Positions 1 through 7,917 of a DNA stretch of 64,000 nucleotides are shown in pieces. The stretch lies in NCBI RefSeq assembly GCF_004004565.1, contig NZ_SACM01000004.1, positions 1 through 64,000 of the forward strand, written 5' to 3'. Below the pieces are notes generated by a model. It searched no databases. It worked only from the letters and a program-made list of their open reading frames with translations, and had not been told where the DNA came from. Source of the DNA: Inhella crocodyli (GTDB taxonomy: Bacteria; Pseudomonadota; Gammaproteobacteria; Burkholderiales; Burkholderiaceae_C). The translations under genes were made by a program, and so were the position numbers. The stretch's first letter is position 1, and each line of letters starts with the position of its first letter.

Positions 1-189
1 TGGAAACAGTCGCGCATGCTGCCGGCGGTGAGCTGTCCAGTAAGCAAGTTGGTTGGTGGGTGCTGATGGCCACTTTCTCGGCCGTGCGAGCGCGGCGCAC
101 GGTAAAGGCTAAAGCTGCTAGGGGTCGGTAGCCGCCCCGCAGGCAACTCGTGCCGAAAGCCGCTCCCCCGCCTGGGACGACTTAGGCCC
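1..189. other. left edge, no assignable gene
   Basis: A reading frame open from the window edge runs on the plus strand to a TAG at 129-131 and would give a 42-residue basic C-terminal fragment. I do not recognise it and it may be noise. The rest up to the YgjV stop shows no motif, repeat or clear terminator. Confidence 0.2.
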
Positions 190-681
190 TCAACGGCCTT
201 GACGCAAACGCCAAATCGTCCAGCCATTGGTGGCCGCAATGGCGGCCTCCAGCACGGAGCCGCCCACCGAGCCCACCAGCACGTTGTTGACCAGCCAGCA
301 CCCGGTGCCGACGAGCATCAGCGCGCGCATGCGCACGCCGCTTTGGAAGAACAGCGCGTAGGTGCCGATGCAGCTGGCGGCGATGGGCAGCAGGCTCAGC
401 GGGCCCGTCATCAACCACAGCCCCAAGCCCGCCGACAAGGCAATGAAGAAGACGCCCAGCGCCGGACTGCGCCCGCGCAGCGAGGCCAGAGAGCGCAGCA
501 GCGACACGGTGGTGCTGGCCACCGCCGTGGGCTGGCCCAGCAGCGCGAAGTGGCCGATGAAGGCGGCGCACTCGGCCGCCATGAAGAGCTTGAAGCGCCG
601 GTCGTTGGTCTGCGCGAAGCAGGCCAGGCCGAAGGCCGCGGCCAGGTAGCCCAGGAGCTGAGCCGGGGAGAACCAATCCAT
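190..681 (-). CDS. YgjV-family inner membrane protein
   Basis: A 163-residue, strongly hydrophobic protein with about five or six membrane segments. The start is the ATG at 681 giving MDWFSPAQLLGYLAAAFG; the in-frame extension upstream is proline/arginine-rich antisense sequence and is not credible. The pattern of short helices and the TNDRRFK loop after the first helix resemble the YgjV family, whose function is unknown. It starts 22 bases after the acetylesterase stop and is probably the last gene of the leftward pectin operon. In E. coli, ygjV lies beside the galacturonate genes uxaCA, so the neighbourhood recurs. A role in uronate uptake or tolerance is inference only. Confidence 0.75.
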   Translation of the reverse strand: MDWFSPAQLLGYLAAAFGLACFAQTNDRRFKLFMAAECAAFIGHFALLGQPTAVASTTVSLLRSLASLRGRSPALGVFFIALSAGLGLWLMTGPLSLLPIAASCIGTYALFFQSGVRMRALMLVGTGCWLVNNVLVGSVGGSVLEAAIAATNGWTIWRLRQGR

Positions 682-703
682 GGCCGGAAGTGTCAGCGCT
701 GGC

Positions 704-1438
704 TCAGCGCAAGGTTTGGGCGCTGGCCAGTTCGGGCTTGAGGGCCAGCAGGCCGTCCAGCACCTGCTGCGCGAACAGCGCCGCGCCCTTGGGGCCAAGG
801 TGCGTACGGTCGAAGCGGGGCGGGGCCTCGGCCAGGGTGTCGGCGGCCTCGGGGCCCAGGGCTTGCACGGCGGCGCTGCTGGTGGCGTAGAGGTCGAGAA
901 CGGGCACGCCCAGCTCGGCACCCACGCGCAGCGTGGCCTCGGCCCAGGGGCGCAGGTCGTTAACGAGTGCGCCGTCCTTGAAGCTGCGGCGGGTGAGTGG
1001 CGTGATCAGCACCACCTCGCCGCCCTCGGCCCGCACCTCGGCGACATAGCGCGCGAGGTTGGGGCCGAACTCGGTGGCCAGGTCGGTGGAGCGGCCAGGC
1101 TTGCCGGGTTGGTCGTTGTGGCCGAACTGGATGAGGACCAGGTTGCGCTGGCGGGTGTCGCCGGGGCCGCGCTCGCGCAGCAGGGTGAGCACCGTGTCCC
1201 ACAGGCCTTCGGCGCGGTAGCTCAAGGTGGAGCGACCGCCGCGCGCCAAGTTCAAGCAGGCCACCTGTAGCAGCTTCGCGCACAGCGCGTTGCCGTAGCC
1301 GCTGCGCGGGGCCATCGTCGAGTCGCCCACCAGGAGGACGCGTGGGCCCGCGGGCGGCTGCCCTTGGGCCCACGACGCGAAGGTGGCGCCGACGAGCAGC
1401 GCCACCGCCAAGGCCGCTTTAGAACTTGTAGCGGGCAC
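704..1438 (-). CDS. rhamnogalacturonan acetylesterase (SGNH hydrolase)
   Basis: A 244-residue SGNH/GDSL esterase with a signal peptide of about 26 residues, so periplasmic or secreted. The block I motif is GDSTM (nucleophile Ser40), block III is FGHNDQ (Asn108) and the C-terminal DRTH supplies Asp210 and His213. This arrangement fits rhamnogalacturonan acetylesterase (CE12), which removes acetyl groups from the rhamnogalacturonan I backbone of pectin. The start overlaps the end of the upstream TonB receptor by 20 bases, which suggests translational coupling. The family call is strong; the exact substrate is inferred from family and locus. Confidence 0.85.
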   Translation of the reverse strand: MPATSSKAALAVALLVGATFASWAQGQPPAGPRVLLVGDSTMAPRSGYGNALCAKLLQVACLNLARGGRSTLSYRAEGLWDTVLTLLRERGPGDTRQRNLVLIQFGHNDQPGKPGRSTDLATEFGPNLARYVAEVRAEGGEVVLITPLTRRSFKDGALVNDLRPWAEATLRVGAELGVPVLDLYATSSAAVQALGPEAADTLAEAPPRFDRTHLGPKGAALFAQQVLDGLLALKPELASAQTLR

Positions 1439-4370
1439 CCAGCAAGACCTCGCGACCGGTCACGTGGTAGACCACCGAGCTGTTGCGCGCCCGGCTGATG
1501 AACTGGTCGTTGGCCTCGTTGGTCAGGTTCACGCCTTCCAGAGTGACGTCCAGGTTCTTGTTCACCTTGTACGACAAGGACAGGTCGACGTTGCTACTGC
1601 CCACCTTGCCTTCGACGTCGTTGTTGTTCTGGCCCGGAACGCGGGTCAGGAAGGTGGAGCGCTTGGACAGCGACACCCGGGCGCTGAAGGTGCCGTCGTC
1701 GTAGTACAGCGTGGCGTTGGCCGAGGTGGGCGACATGTTGAGCAGGTCGTCCACGATGGTGGCGTTGCTGGTGGGCGAGACGAGGTAGGTGATCTTGGAC
1801 TTGACCTTGGTGTAGTTCAGCAGCACGCCCAAGTTCTTGCCCCAGCCCGGCAGGAAGGTGAAGGGCTGCTGCAGGTTCACTTCAAAGCCGGTGAGCTTGC
1901 CCCCCGGGGTGTTGATGGGGGTGGTGACCTGGAAGACCTCGTCGCCCGTGAAGTTGCTGGGCAGCAGGCTCAGCGGCAGGCCGGTGTCCTTGAACGCGAT
2001 GTTGGTGCGCAGGCTCTGGATGTAGGTGTCGATGTTCTTCTGGAACAGGCCCAGGCCCACGAAACCGCTGCGCGAGTGGTACCACTCGGCGCTCAGGTCG
2101 TAGGTCTTGGCGCGGAAGGGCTTGAGGTAGGGGTTGCCGCTGGTGACGCTGAGCGTGCCGGTGGTGCTGATGGTGCCGCCGGGGTTCAGGTTGCCCAACT
2201 GCGGGCGGGCCATGGCCTTGGAGGCCGCGAAGCGCACGATCACGTCGGGCATCACGTTGGCCGACAGGTTGAGCGAGGGCAGCACGTCGGTGTAGGTGTT
2301 GACGGTGTTGACCTCGGTGCCACCGGCCGTGGCCTGGTAGCCCTTGGCCAGCTGTTCGGTCTTGACGTAGCGCACGCCGGCGTTGCCGTTGACGCGCAGG
2401 CCGAACAGGGTGTCGCTGAAGTCGGCCATCAGGTAGCCGCCGGTGTCGGTCTCTTGCACCGAGCGGTTGTTGCCGCGGGCGTTGCCGTTGGTGGTGGACG
2501 AGAGCGTGAAGTCACCGGGGCCGCCAGCGGGGCCGCTCTTCAGGCAGTTGCAGTAGATGTCGTACGCGGCGGCGATGGCGCTCAGGTTGGGGATGACCCA
2601 GCTGGTGGGCGTGCCCGCGGGCAGGTCCAGGCCCTTGCCGAAACCGGTGAGCGTGGTGGTCAGGCTGCCCACCGAGGTGCTCGGCGCAAAGATCGTGTCG
2701 TTCTGGTTGACTCGGCGGAACTCGTAGGTGTCGAAGCTGTAGCGCTTCCAGTTCAGGCCGGTGCGCAGGCTCAGGCGCTCGGGCACGATGTCCCAGTTCA
2801 GGTCGGCCTGCGCGACGTCGTTGGTGTTGTTGGCGCCTTGGGGGCGGATGCGGATTTCGCTGGTGGTGGTGTTGGGCACCGTGGTGGGCTGGGTGCCCGT
2901 GGTCACGCGGGGCACGCCGACCAAGGTCAAGGCGCCGCCGACCTGCGTGGGGTCGAAGGGGTAGGTGATGACCGGCAGGCGGTCGTTGCCACGGAAGTCG
3001 ATGCCGTAGCCGTTGACGTTCAGCGCGTCCAGCGTGGTGGTGGTTTGCACCGGGTTGCGGAACTTGGACTGCGCGCGGCCGAGCTTGGTTGTCAGGCGCA
3101 GGGTGTCGCTGAAGTCGTGCTGGACGGTGAGCGCGGGCTGCGTGAAGGTGGTGTTCAGCTCGTCGAAGCGGGACTCGGCCCGGATGTCCACGCCGTTGTA
3201 GACGCCGTACAGCAGGGCGCCGTTGGCGTCGTAAGCGGTGCTGACGACGCTGGTCTGCGGCTTGCCGCCCTGGCCCGCGTTGCGGCTGAAGGAGATGGCC
3301 GACAGGAAATCCTCTTGGCGCGTGGCGCTGAGCACCGAGTGCATCACGTCCAAGCTGACCAAGGTGGCGTTGCTCGGCCGCCATTGCAGCGCGGCCGTCA
3401 GGCCCAGGCGGTCTTGGTCGTGCGTCAGGCGGCCGTAGCGCGGCAGGCGCGGGTGGAAGTTGGCGGCGTTGCTGGCCAGGTTGTAGGCGGCGATGTTGTC
3501 GGCCGTGCCCGGCAGGCGGGCCACGCCCTGGGCGGCGGGGCCGCAGGTGGTGGCGGTGGAGGTGGTGGGGTTCGCGGGCGTCACGCCCTGTGGGGCGCAC
3601 CAGCCGCCGCTGGAGGCGCCGTTGTCCCAGCGCACGGTGGAGAAGCCTTCTTCGAACACGCGGCGCTTGGAGTACGCGCCCGAGAACAAGATGCCCACGG
3701 TGCGGTCGGCGTTGGTGTCGGTCACCAGGAAGGCGATGCGCGGGTCGGTCTTCTGCGCCAGGTCGTTGTAGCGGGCCTTGGCCGACACGGTGGCGGTGAA
3801 GCCCTTGAAGTCGAAGGGGCGCGCGGCCTGCAGGTCGACGGTGGCGCCCAGCGAGCCTTCGTCCACATCGGCCGAGTTGCTCTTACGCACGGTCAGGCTG
3901 TTGAACAACTCGGCGGCGAAGACGTTGAAGTCGAAGCCGCGGCTGCGGTTGGCACCGCCGGAGCTGTCGGTGCCGCCGGTGGTGGCCAGGGCTTCGATGC
4001 CGTTGATGCGCACGCGGGTGAAGTCGGCCCCCAAACCGCGCACGGTGATGTTGCGGCCTTCGCCGGCATCCCGGTCGATCACCACGCCGGGCACGCGCTG
4101 CAGCGATTCGGCCAGGTTGGTGTCGGGGAACTTGGCGATGTCTTCCGACTTGACGACGTCGACGATGCCGCGGTCGCGCTTCTTGGCGTTCAGGGCGCTT
4201 TCCAGCGAAGCGCGGATGCCGGTGACCACCACGGTGTCGAGCTTGGCGGCATCGGCCGCCGCATCGGCTTGGGCCGTTTGCGCCCAAGTCGGGGCGACGG
4301 CAGCGCTCGCCACGAGGGCGGCGGCGAGGTGGGTGGGGCGCAGGCGGAAGTCGCGACGGCGCTGGCTCAT
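1419..4370 (-). CDS. TonB-dependent receptor, pectin locus
   Basis: A 983-residue outer-membrane receptor. A signal peptide of about 30 residues ends in PTWAQ and is followed by a TonB-box-like DTVVVTG. The plug domain spans roughly residues 45-180 (SLQRVPGVVIDRDAGEG, then ITVRGLGADFTRVRINGIE). A long beta-barrel ends in a terminal aromatic (ARYKF), as outer-membrane insertion requires. The N-terminal pattern is that of the Xanthomonas/Caulobacter carbohydrate-type TonB receptors. Its place behind the KdgF-like cupin and before the acetylesterase suggests uptake of pectin oligosaccharides in place of a KdgM porin. The ligand is inferred, not shown. Confidence 0.9.
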   Translation of the reverse strand: MSQRRRDFRLRPTHLAAALVASAAVAPTWAQTAQADAAADAAKLDTVVVTGIRASLESALNAKKRDRGIVDVVKSEDIAKFPDTNLAESLQRVPGVVIDRDAGEGRNITVRGLGADFTRVRINGIEALATTGGTDSSGGANRSRGFDFNVFAAELFNSLTVRKSNSADVDEGSLGATVDLQAARPFDFKGFTATVSAKARYNDLAQKTDPRIAFLVTDTNADRTVGILFSGAYSKRRVFEEGFSTVRWDNGASSGGWCAPQGVTPANPTTSTATTCGPAAQGVARLPGTADNIAAYNLASNAANFHPRLPRYGRLTHDQDRLGLTAALQWRPSNATLVSLDVMHSVLSATRQEDFLSAISFSRNAGQGGKPQTSVVSTAYDANGALLYGVYNGVDIRAESRFDELNTTFTQPALTVQHDFSDTLRLTTKLGRAQSKFRNPVQTTTTLDALNVNGYGIDFRGNDRLPVITYPFDPTQVGGALTLVGVPRVTTGTQPTTVPNTTTSEIRIRPQGANNTNDVAQADLNWDIVPERLSLRTGLNWKRYSFDTYEFRRVNQNDTIFAPSTSVGSLTTTLTGFGKGLDLPAGTPTSWVIPNLSAIAAAYDIYCNCLKSGPAGGPGDFTLSSTTNGNARGNNRSVQETDTGGYLMADFSDTLFGLRVNGNAGVRYVKTEQLAKGYQATAGGTEVNTVNTYTDVLPSLNLSANVMPDVIVRFAASKAMARPQLGNLNPGGTISTTGTLSVTSGNPYLKPFRAKTYDLSAEWYHSRSGFVGLGLFQKNIDTYIQSLRTNIAFKDTGLPLSLLPSNFTGDEVFQVTTPINTPGGKLTGFEVNLQQPFTFLPGWGKNLGVLLNYTKVKSKITYLVSPTSNATIVDDLLNMSPTSANATLYYDDGTFSARVSLSKRSTFLTRVPGQNNNDVEGKVGSSNVDLSLSYKVNKNLDVTLEGVNLTNEANDQFISRARNSSVVYHVTGREVLLGARYKF

Positions 4371-4543
4371 GGTGGGTCTCCTGGTTCTGGGGCGTGTGCG
4401 CCGTTAGGGGGCCGGCGCGCACGGATCGGGGATCGGGGTCGTGAGTTGGGCGATGCCGCCCTGCGGGAGGGCTGCGCGCAGGGCAGCCCCGATCGGGAAC
4501 CGGGCGGGCTTCGCTGCAGTGCGAGGGCCCACCGTTGAAAGGC
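4371..4543 (-). other. spacer between cupin and TonB receptor genes
   Basis: A 173-base GC-rich gap inside the leftward unit. It contains an inverted repeat (arms 4458-4465 and 4477-4484, eight bases each, loop of 11). No T-run follows on the minus strand, so it looks more like an mRNA hairpin than a terminator. I see no convincing promoter here and none of the operator palindromes found upstream of the cupin gene. The receptor is therefore probably transcribed from the promoter at about 4930-4955. Confidence 0.4.
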
Positions 4544-4879
4544 TTACAGGTAGTCGTCTCGGCGGGGGGAGAACTGGTCCAGCAACTGGCTGCCGGCCTC
4601 CAGCGCCTTCACCCCGTGCATCACGCCGTGCGGGGCCGAGAAGGCCTGGCCGGCGCGCAACACGGCCTTGACGCCGCCGACCTCGCACTCGAACGAACCC
4701 TTCACGCAGAAGGCGATCTGGTCGTGCACGTCGTGCGCGTGGGGCGTGCCGATGGCGCCGGCGTCGAACTCGACCAGCACCGACATCAGCTGCGGCGTGT
4801 GGGCCACCACCTTGCGGCGGATGCCGTCGCCCAGCTCCGTCCAGGGCACGTCGTCGTTCAGGAAGTAAGGGCTGCTCAT
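4544..4879 (-). CDS. kdgF: cupin, KdgF-like uronate ring-opening protein
   Basis: A 111-residue single-domain cupin. Metal-binding residues are visible in PHAHDVHDQIAF and again in PHGVMHG. KdgF proteins of pectin and alginate loci speed conversion of 4,5-unsaturated galacturonate to the linear ketosugar DKI (5-keto-4-deoxyuronate), the KduI substrate. The ATG at 4879 was chosen because it begins MSSPYFLNDD; a longer frame to 4966 would run through the promoter and operator region. First gene of the leftward unit, divergent from kduI. The function is inferred from fold, motif and location. Confidence 0.75.
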   Translation of the reverse strand: MSSPYFLNDDVPWTELGDGIRRKVVAHTPQLMSVLVEFDAGAIGTPHAHDVHDQIAFCVKGSFECEVGGVKAVLRAGQAFSAPHGVMHGVKALEAGSQLLDQFSPRRDDYL

Positions 4880-4927
4880 GACAAATCGGGGGGAAATCGA
4901 CGGGAGAGGGCTGCGTTGTTGTGGACG

Positions 4928-4955
4928 ACTATAGCCATCTCGTGCAAAATTGGAA
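4928..4955 (-). promoter_or_regulatory. leftward promoter of the kdgF-TonB receptor unit
   Basis: Read on the minus strand, TTCCAA (4950-4955) and TATAGT (4928-4933) are separated by 16 bases. The -10 matches consensus at five of six positions; the -35 is weak. One operator palindrome overlaps the -35, as expected for repression. Confidence 0.5.
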
Positions 4956-4964
4956 CAGCGGTTC
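4952..4964. promoter_or_regulatory. candidate KdgR/IclR operator 1
   Basis: GGAAC-AGC-GGTTC, an imperfect palindrome of the form GRAAC-N3-GRTTC. This resembles the GAAAC-N3-GTTTC core recognised by enterobacterial KdgR. It overlaps the -35 of the leftward promoter. The regulator encoded at 14857 is the obvious candidate to bind it; binding is inference. Confidence 0.55.
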
Positions 4965-4972
4965 ACTAATTA

Positions 4973-4985
4973 GAAACCATGATTC
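4973..4985. promoter_or_regulatory. candidate KdgR/IclR operator 2
   Basis: GAAAC-CAT-GATTC, the same GRAAC-N3-GRTTC form as operator 1. The centres are exactly 21 bases apart, two helical turns, so two dimers could bind on one face of the DNA. It lies in the leader side of kduI. Confidence 0.55.
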
Positions 4986-5081
4986 CAAACAACGCCGCTT
5001 GTCGCCTAAGCTGCACCCCATCGCGCCGCGAGGCGCTTGCCCGACCCCGGCCCGCCGCAGGCCTCTGAAGGACCCGATCCC

Positions 5082-5918
5082 ATGGAAATCCGCCAACCCA
5101 TCCACAGCGAGCACGCCCGCACGCTGGACACCGAAGGCCTGCGCCGCCACTTCTTGGTGCAAGACCTGTTCGTGGCCGACCAGGCCACGCTGACCTACAG
5201 CCAGATCGACCGGATCATCGTGGGCGGCATCCTGCCGGTGACGAAGCCGGTGACCTTCTCGGCCGAGCTGGGCAAGCACACCGGCACCGACTACTTTCTG
5301 CAGCGCCGGGAGCTGGGCCTGATCAACATCGGCGGCGACGCCCGCGTGACGGTGGACGGCACGGTGTACGACGTGGCCGCCCGCGAGGCCCTGTACGTGG
5401 GGCAAGGCGCCAAGGAACTGAGTTTTGCGAGCGTGAACGCGGCCCAACCCGCCAAGCTGTACTTCAACTGCGCGCCGGCCCACACCTCCTACCCCACCCG
5501 CAAGGTGACGCAGGCCGAGGCCAGCCCCGAGACCCTGGGCAGCGCCGAAACCAGCAACCGCCGCACCATTTACAAGTACCTGGTGCCCGACGTGCTGCCC
5601 ACCTGCCAACTGCTGATGGGCCTGACCCAGCTGGAACCCGGCAGCCTGTGGAACACCATGCCCTGCCACACGCACGACCGGCGCATGGAGGTGTATTTCT
5701 ACTTCGACATGAGCGAGCAGGCCGTGGTGTTCCACCTGATGGGCGAGCCCACGCAGACCCGCCACCTCGTGGTGCGCAACGAGCAGGCCGTGATCAACCC
5801 AAGCTGGTCCATGCACAGCGGCGTGGGCACGCAGGCCTACACCTTCATCTGGGGCATGGTGGGCGAGAACCAGGTCTTCAAAGACATGGACCACGTCCCC
5901 ATGACCGCCCTCCGCTAA
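5082..5918 (+). CDS. kduI: 5-dehydro-4-deoxy-D-glucuronate isomerase
   Basis: A 278-residue protein, the same length as E. coli KduI. It isomerises 5-keto-4-deoxyuronate to 2,5-diketo-3-deoxygluconate in the cytoplasmic pectin pathway. The zinc ligands fall at the E. coli positions: His196, His198 and Glu203 in [14 protein letters not shown], and His245 in SMHSGVG. The ATG at 5082 has a GAAGGA ribosome site at 5067-5072. First gene of the rightward unit; kduD follows after 88 bases containing two short hairpins (arms 5940-5946/5954-5960, and around 5981-5994). Confidence 0.96.
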   Translation: MEIRQPIHSEHARTLDTEGLRRHFLVQDLFVADQATLTYSQIDRIIVGGILPVTKPVTFSAELGKHTGTDYFLQRRELGLINIGGDARVTVDGTVYDVAAREALYVGQGAKELSFASVNAAQPAKLYFNCAPAHTSYPTRKVTQAEASPETLGSAETSNRRTIYKYLVPDVLPTCQLLMGLTQLEPGSLWNTMPCHTHDRRMEVYFYFDMSEQAVVFHLMGEPTQTRHLVVRNEQAVINPSWSMHSGVGTQAYTFIWGMVGENQVFKDMDHVPMTALR

Positions 5919-6006
5919 CCCGGCCTCCCTTCGCGGCAACGCCCCGTTCGGCACGGGGCGCGGGCCTTCCTCACCCGAACGGTGCCACGGCACCAGGACG
6001 AACCCC

Positions 6007-6768
6007 ATGGTCCTTGATCACTTCCAACTCGGCGGCCAGGTCGCCATCGTCACCGGCTGCAACACCGGCCTGGGCCAAGGCATGGCCCTGGCGCTGGCGC
6101 AAGCCGGGGCCGACATCGTCGGCATCAACGTCTCCGACCCGGCCGACACCCGCCACGGTGTCGAGGCCCTGGGCCGCCGCTTCTTGGACCTGCGCGCCAA
6201 CTTGGCCGACCTGAGCTGCATCCCCGACCTGCTGGCCCAGGCCAAGTCGCTCACCGGTGAGGTGAACATCTTGGTGAACAACGCCGGCATCATTCGGCGC
6301 GAAGACGCCATCAAGTTCAGCGAGGCCGACTGGGACGACGTGATCGACCTGAACCTCAAGTCCGTGTTCTTCCTGTCCCAGGCCGTGGCCAAGCTGTTCT
6401 TGGCGCAGGGCAAGGGCGGCAAGATCATCAACATCGCCTCGATGCTCAGCTTCCAGGGCGGCGTGCGCGTGCCCTCGTACACCGCCAGCAAGAGTGGCGT
6501 GATGGGCATCACCCGCCTGATGGCCAACGAATGGGCGCAGCACGGCATCAACGTCAACGCCATCGCCCCCGGCTACATGGCCACCAACAACACCGCCGCG
6601 CTGCGCGCCGACGAAGGCCGCAACGCCTCCATCCTGGAGCGCATCCCGGCCGGCCGCTGGGGCACGCCCGAGGACCTGGCCGGCCCGGTCGTGTTCCTGG
6701 CCTCCAAGGCCTCGGACTACGTGAACGGCTACACCGTGGCCGTGGACGGCGGCTGGCTTGCACGCTGA
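6007..6768 (+). CDS. kduD: 2-dehydro-3-deoxy-D-gluconate 5-dehydrogenase
   Basis: A 253-residue classical short-chain dehydrogenase. Visible motifs are TGCNTGLGQG (cofactor), NNAG, and the active-site Ser followed by SYTASKSG (YxxxK). KduD reduces 2,5-diketo-3-deoxygluconate to 2-keto-3-deoxygluconate with NAD(P)H, directly after KduI. Length and the C-terminal YVNGYTVAVDGGWLAR match KduD. It is co-directional with kduI and the transport genes, so very probably one operon. The KDG kinase and aldolase that would follow are not in the window. Confidence 0.95.
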   Translation: MVLDHFQLGGQVAIVTGCNTGLGQGMALALAQAGADIVGINVSDPADTRHGVEALGRRFLDLRANLADLSCIPDLLAQAKSLTGEVNILVNNAGIIRREDAIKFSEADWDDVIDLNLKSVFFLSQAVAKLFLAQGKGGKIINIASMLSFQGGVRVPSYTASKSGVMGITRLMANEWAQHGINVNAIAPGYMATNNTAALRADEGRNASILERIPAGRWGTPEDLAGPVVFLASKASDYVNGYTVAVDGGWLAR

Positions 6769-6941
6769 AGCCATGCACCGCTTCCCAGTCGTTCTCGGTG
6801 CAGCTTCATCAGGGGGCTGGGGCGCTGTGCGCAGTGAAGTGAAGGAGGAGGTGCCGTCCGCCAAGACGGCACCGGGGGACATGAACGGAGCACAGGGCTC
6901 CGGCGCCCTGATGCGCTCAGTGCTGGCATAGGCGATCCAAC
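6769..6941 (+). other. kduD-permease spacer with hairpins and a doubtful small ORF
   Basis: A 173-base gap. It contains a perfect 8-base-arm hairpin (6850-6857/6866-6873) and a second with 6-base arms (6893-6898/6905-6910), neither followed by a T-run. An in-frame ORF of 52 codons (6773-6931, starting MHRFPVVLG) opens five bases after the kduD stop. It resembles no family I know and lacks a good ribosome site. An mRNA processing or attenuation element is as likely as a gene. Confidence 0.3.
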
Positions 6942-7826
6942 GTGTACGACAACAAGCGCCTCGGCTTCCTGTTCGTCTTGCCCTTCGTGCTGGGCGTGCT
7001 GCTGTTCAAGCTCACGCCCTTCGTGATGAGCTTTGCGCTGAGCTTCACGCAGTACGACCTGATCGACCCGCCCGAGTTCGTGGGCCTGCGCAACTACCAA
7101 GAGCTGGCCACGGCCGATCCGCTGTTCGTCAAGAGCCTGGGTGTGACGATGTGGTTCGCGGTGCTGGCCGTGCCACTGCGCGTGGGCTTTGCGCTGCTCA
7201 TCGCGCACGTGCTGAACTTCAAGCTCAAGGGCATCAACGCCTTTCGCGCGGCCTTCTACATCCCGTCGATCCTGGGCGGCAGCATCGCCACCGCGGTGCT
7301 GTGGCGCTTTCTGTTCGCCAAGCATGGGCTGGTGAACATCGTGCTGGCGCAGTTGGGCTTGGAGCCCATCGCCTGGCTGGCCGACGAGCACTACTCGATG
7401 TGGACCATCGTGCTGCTGTTCACCTGGCAGTTCGGCTCGGCCATGGTCATCTTCTTGGCCGCGCTGCAGAACGTGCCCACCAGCCTGTACGAGGCCGCCG
7501 AGATCGACGGCGCCAGCAAGACCCAGCAGTTCTGGCGCATCACGGTGCCGCTCATCACGCCGGTGATCTTCTTCAACCTCATCATGCAAATGGTGCACGC
7601 GTTCCAGGAGTTCAACGGCCCGTACATGATCACCGAGGGCGGTCCGCTGCACAGCACCTACGTGCTGGCGCTCTACATCTACGACCAGAGCTTCCGCTTC
7701 TTCAACCTGGGCTACGGCGCGGCGCTGAGCTGGGTGCTGTTCGCGCTGGTCGGCGGGCTGGCCTTGCTCTCGTTCTGGAGCAGCAAGTACTGGGTCTTCT
7801 ACGCCGGCGAAAAGGACAAGAAGTGA
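6942..7826 (+). CDS. sugar ABC transporter permease (MalF/TogM type)
   Basis: A 294-residue inner-membrane permease with about six membrane segments, starting at GTG (MYDNKRLGFLFVLPF). The cytoplasmic EAA loop is seen in EAAEIDGASKTQQFWRITVP, which contacts the ATPase. It belongs to the CUT1 family of oligosaccharide importers. Its position between kduD and the ATPase/binding-protein/ogl genes points to oligogalacturonide import like TogMNAB. The ribosome site before the GTG is weak, so the exact start is less sure than the identity. Confidence 0.88.
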   Translation: MYDNKRLGFLFVLPFVLGVLLFKLTPFVMSFALSFTQYDLIDPPEFVGLRNYQELATADPLFVKSLGVTMWFAVLAVPLRVGFALLIAHVLNFKLKGINAFRAAFYIPSILGGSIATAVLWRFLFAKHGLVNIVLAQLGLEPIAWLADEHYSMWTIVLLFTWQFGSAMVIFLAALQNVPTSLYEAAEIDGASKTQQFWRITVPLITPVIFFNLIMQMVHAFQEFNGPYMITEGGPLHSTYVLALYIYDQSFRFFNLGYGAALSWVLFALVGGLALLSFWSSKYWVFYAGEKDKK

Positions 7827-7837
7827 CCAAGAGCCCC

Positions 7838-7912
7838 CGGTCTGCGGCGCTCCGCGCCTTCGCCACCCCCCAAGGGGGCCGTCTCCCGCTTGGGACGGCC
7901 CTGCGCGGGAGA
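7838..7912 (+). repeat. GC-rich dispersed repeat, copy A
   Basis: Lies between the two permease genes. It contains CTTCGCCACCCCCCAAGGG and a GCTTGGGACGGCCC tail with internal dyad symmetry. The right end supplies the GGGAGA ribosome site of the next gene. An inverted relative lies inside recQ at about 16930-17022. Confidence 0.6.
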
Positions 7913-7917
7913 ACCGC

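Noticed and set aside
4458-4484. Terminator between the cupin and TonB receptor genes
   Set aside because: Eight-base arms but an 11-base loop and no T-run on either side; kept only as a hairpin in the spacer entry.
1383-4538. 1051-codon plus-strand ORF opposite the TonB receptor
   Set aside because: Val/Gly/Ala/His-rich composition without any fold; it mirrors the receptor gene, whose protein has clear domains. An antisense shadow of high GC.
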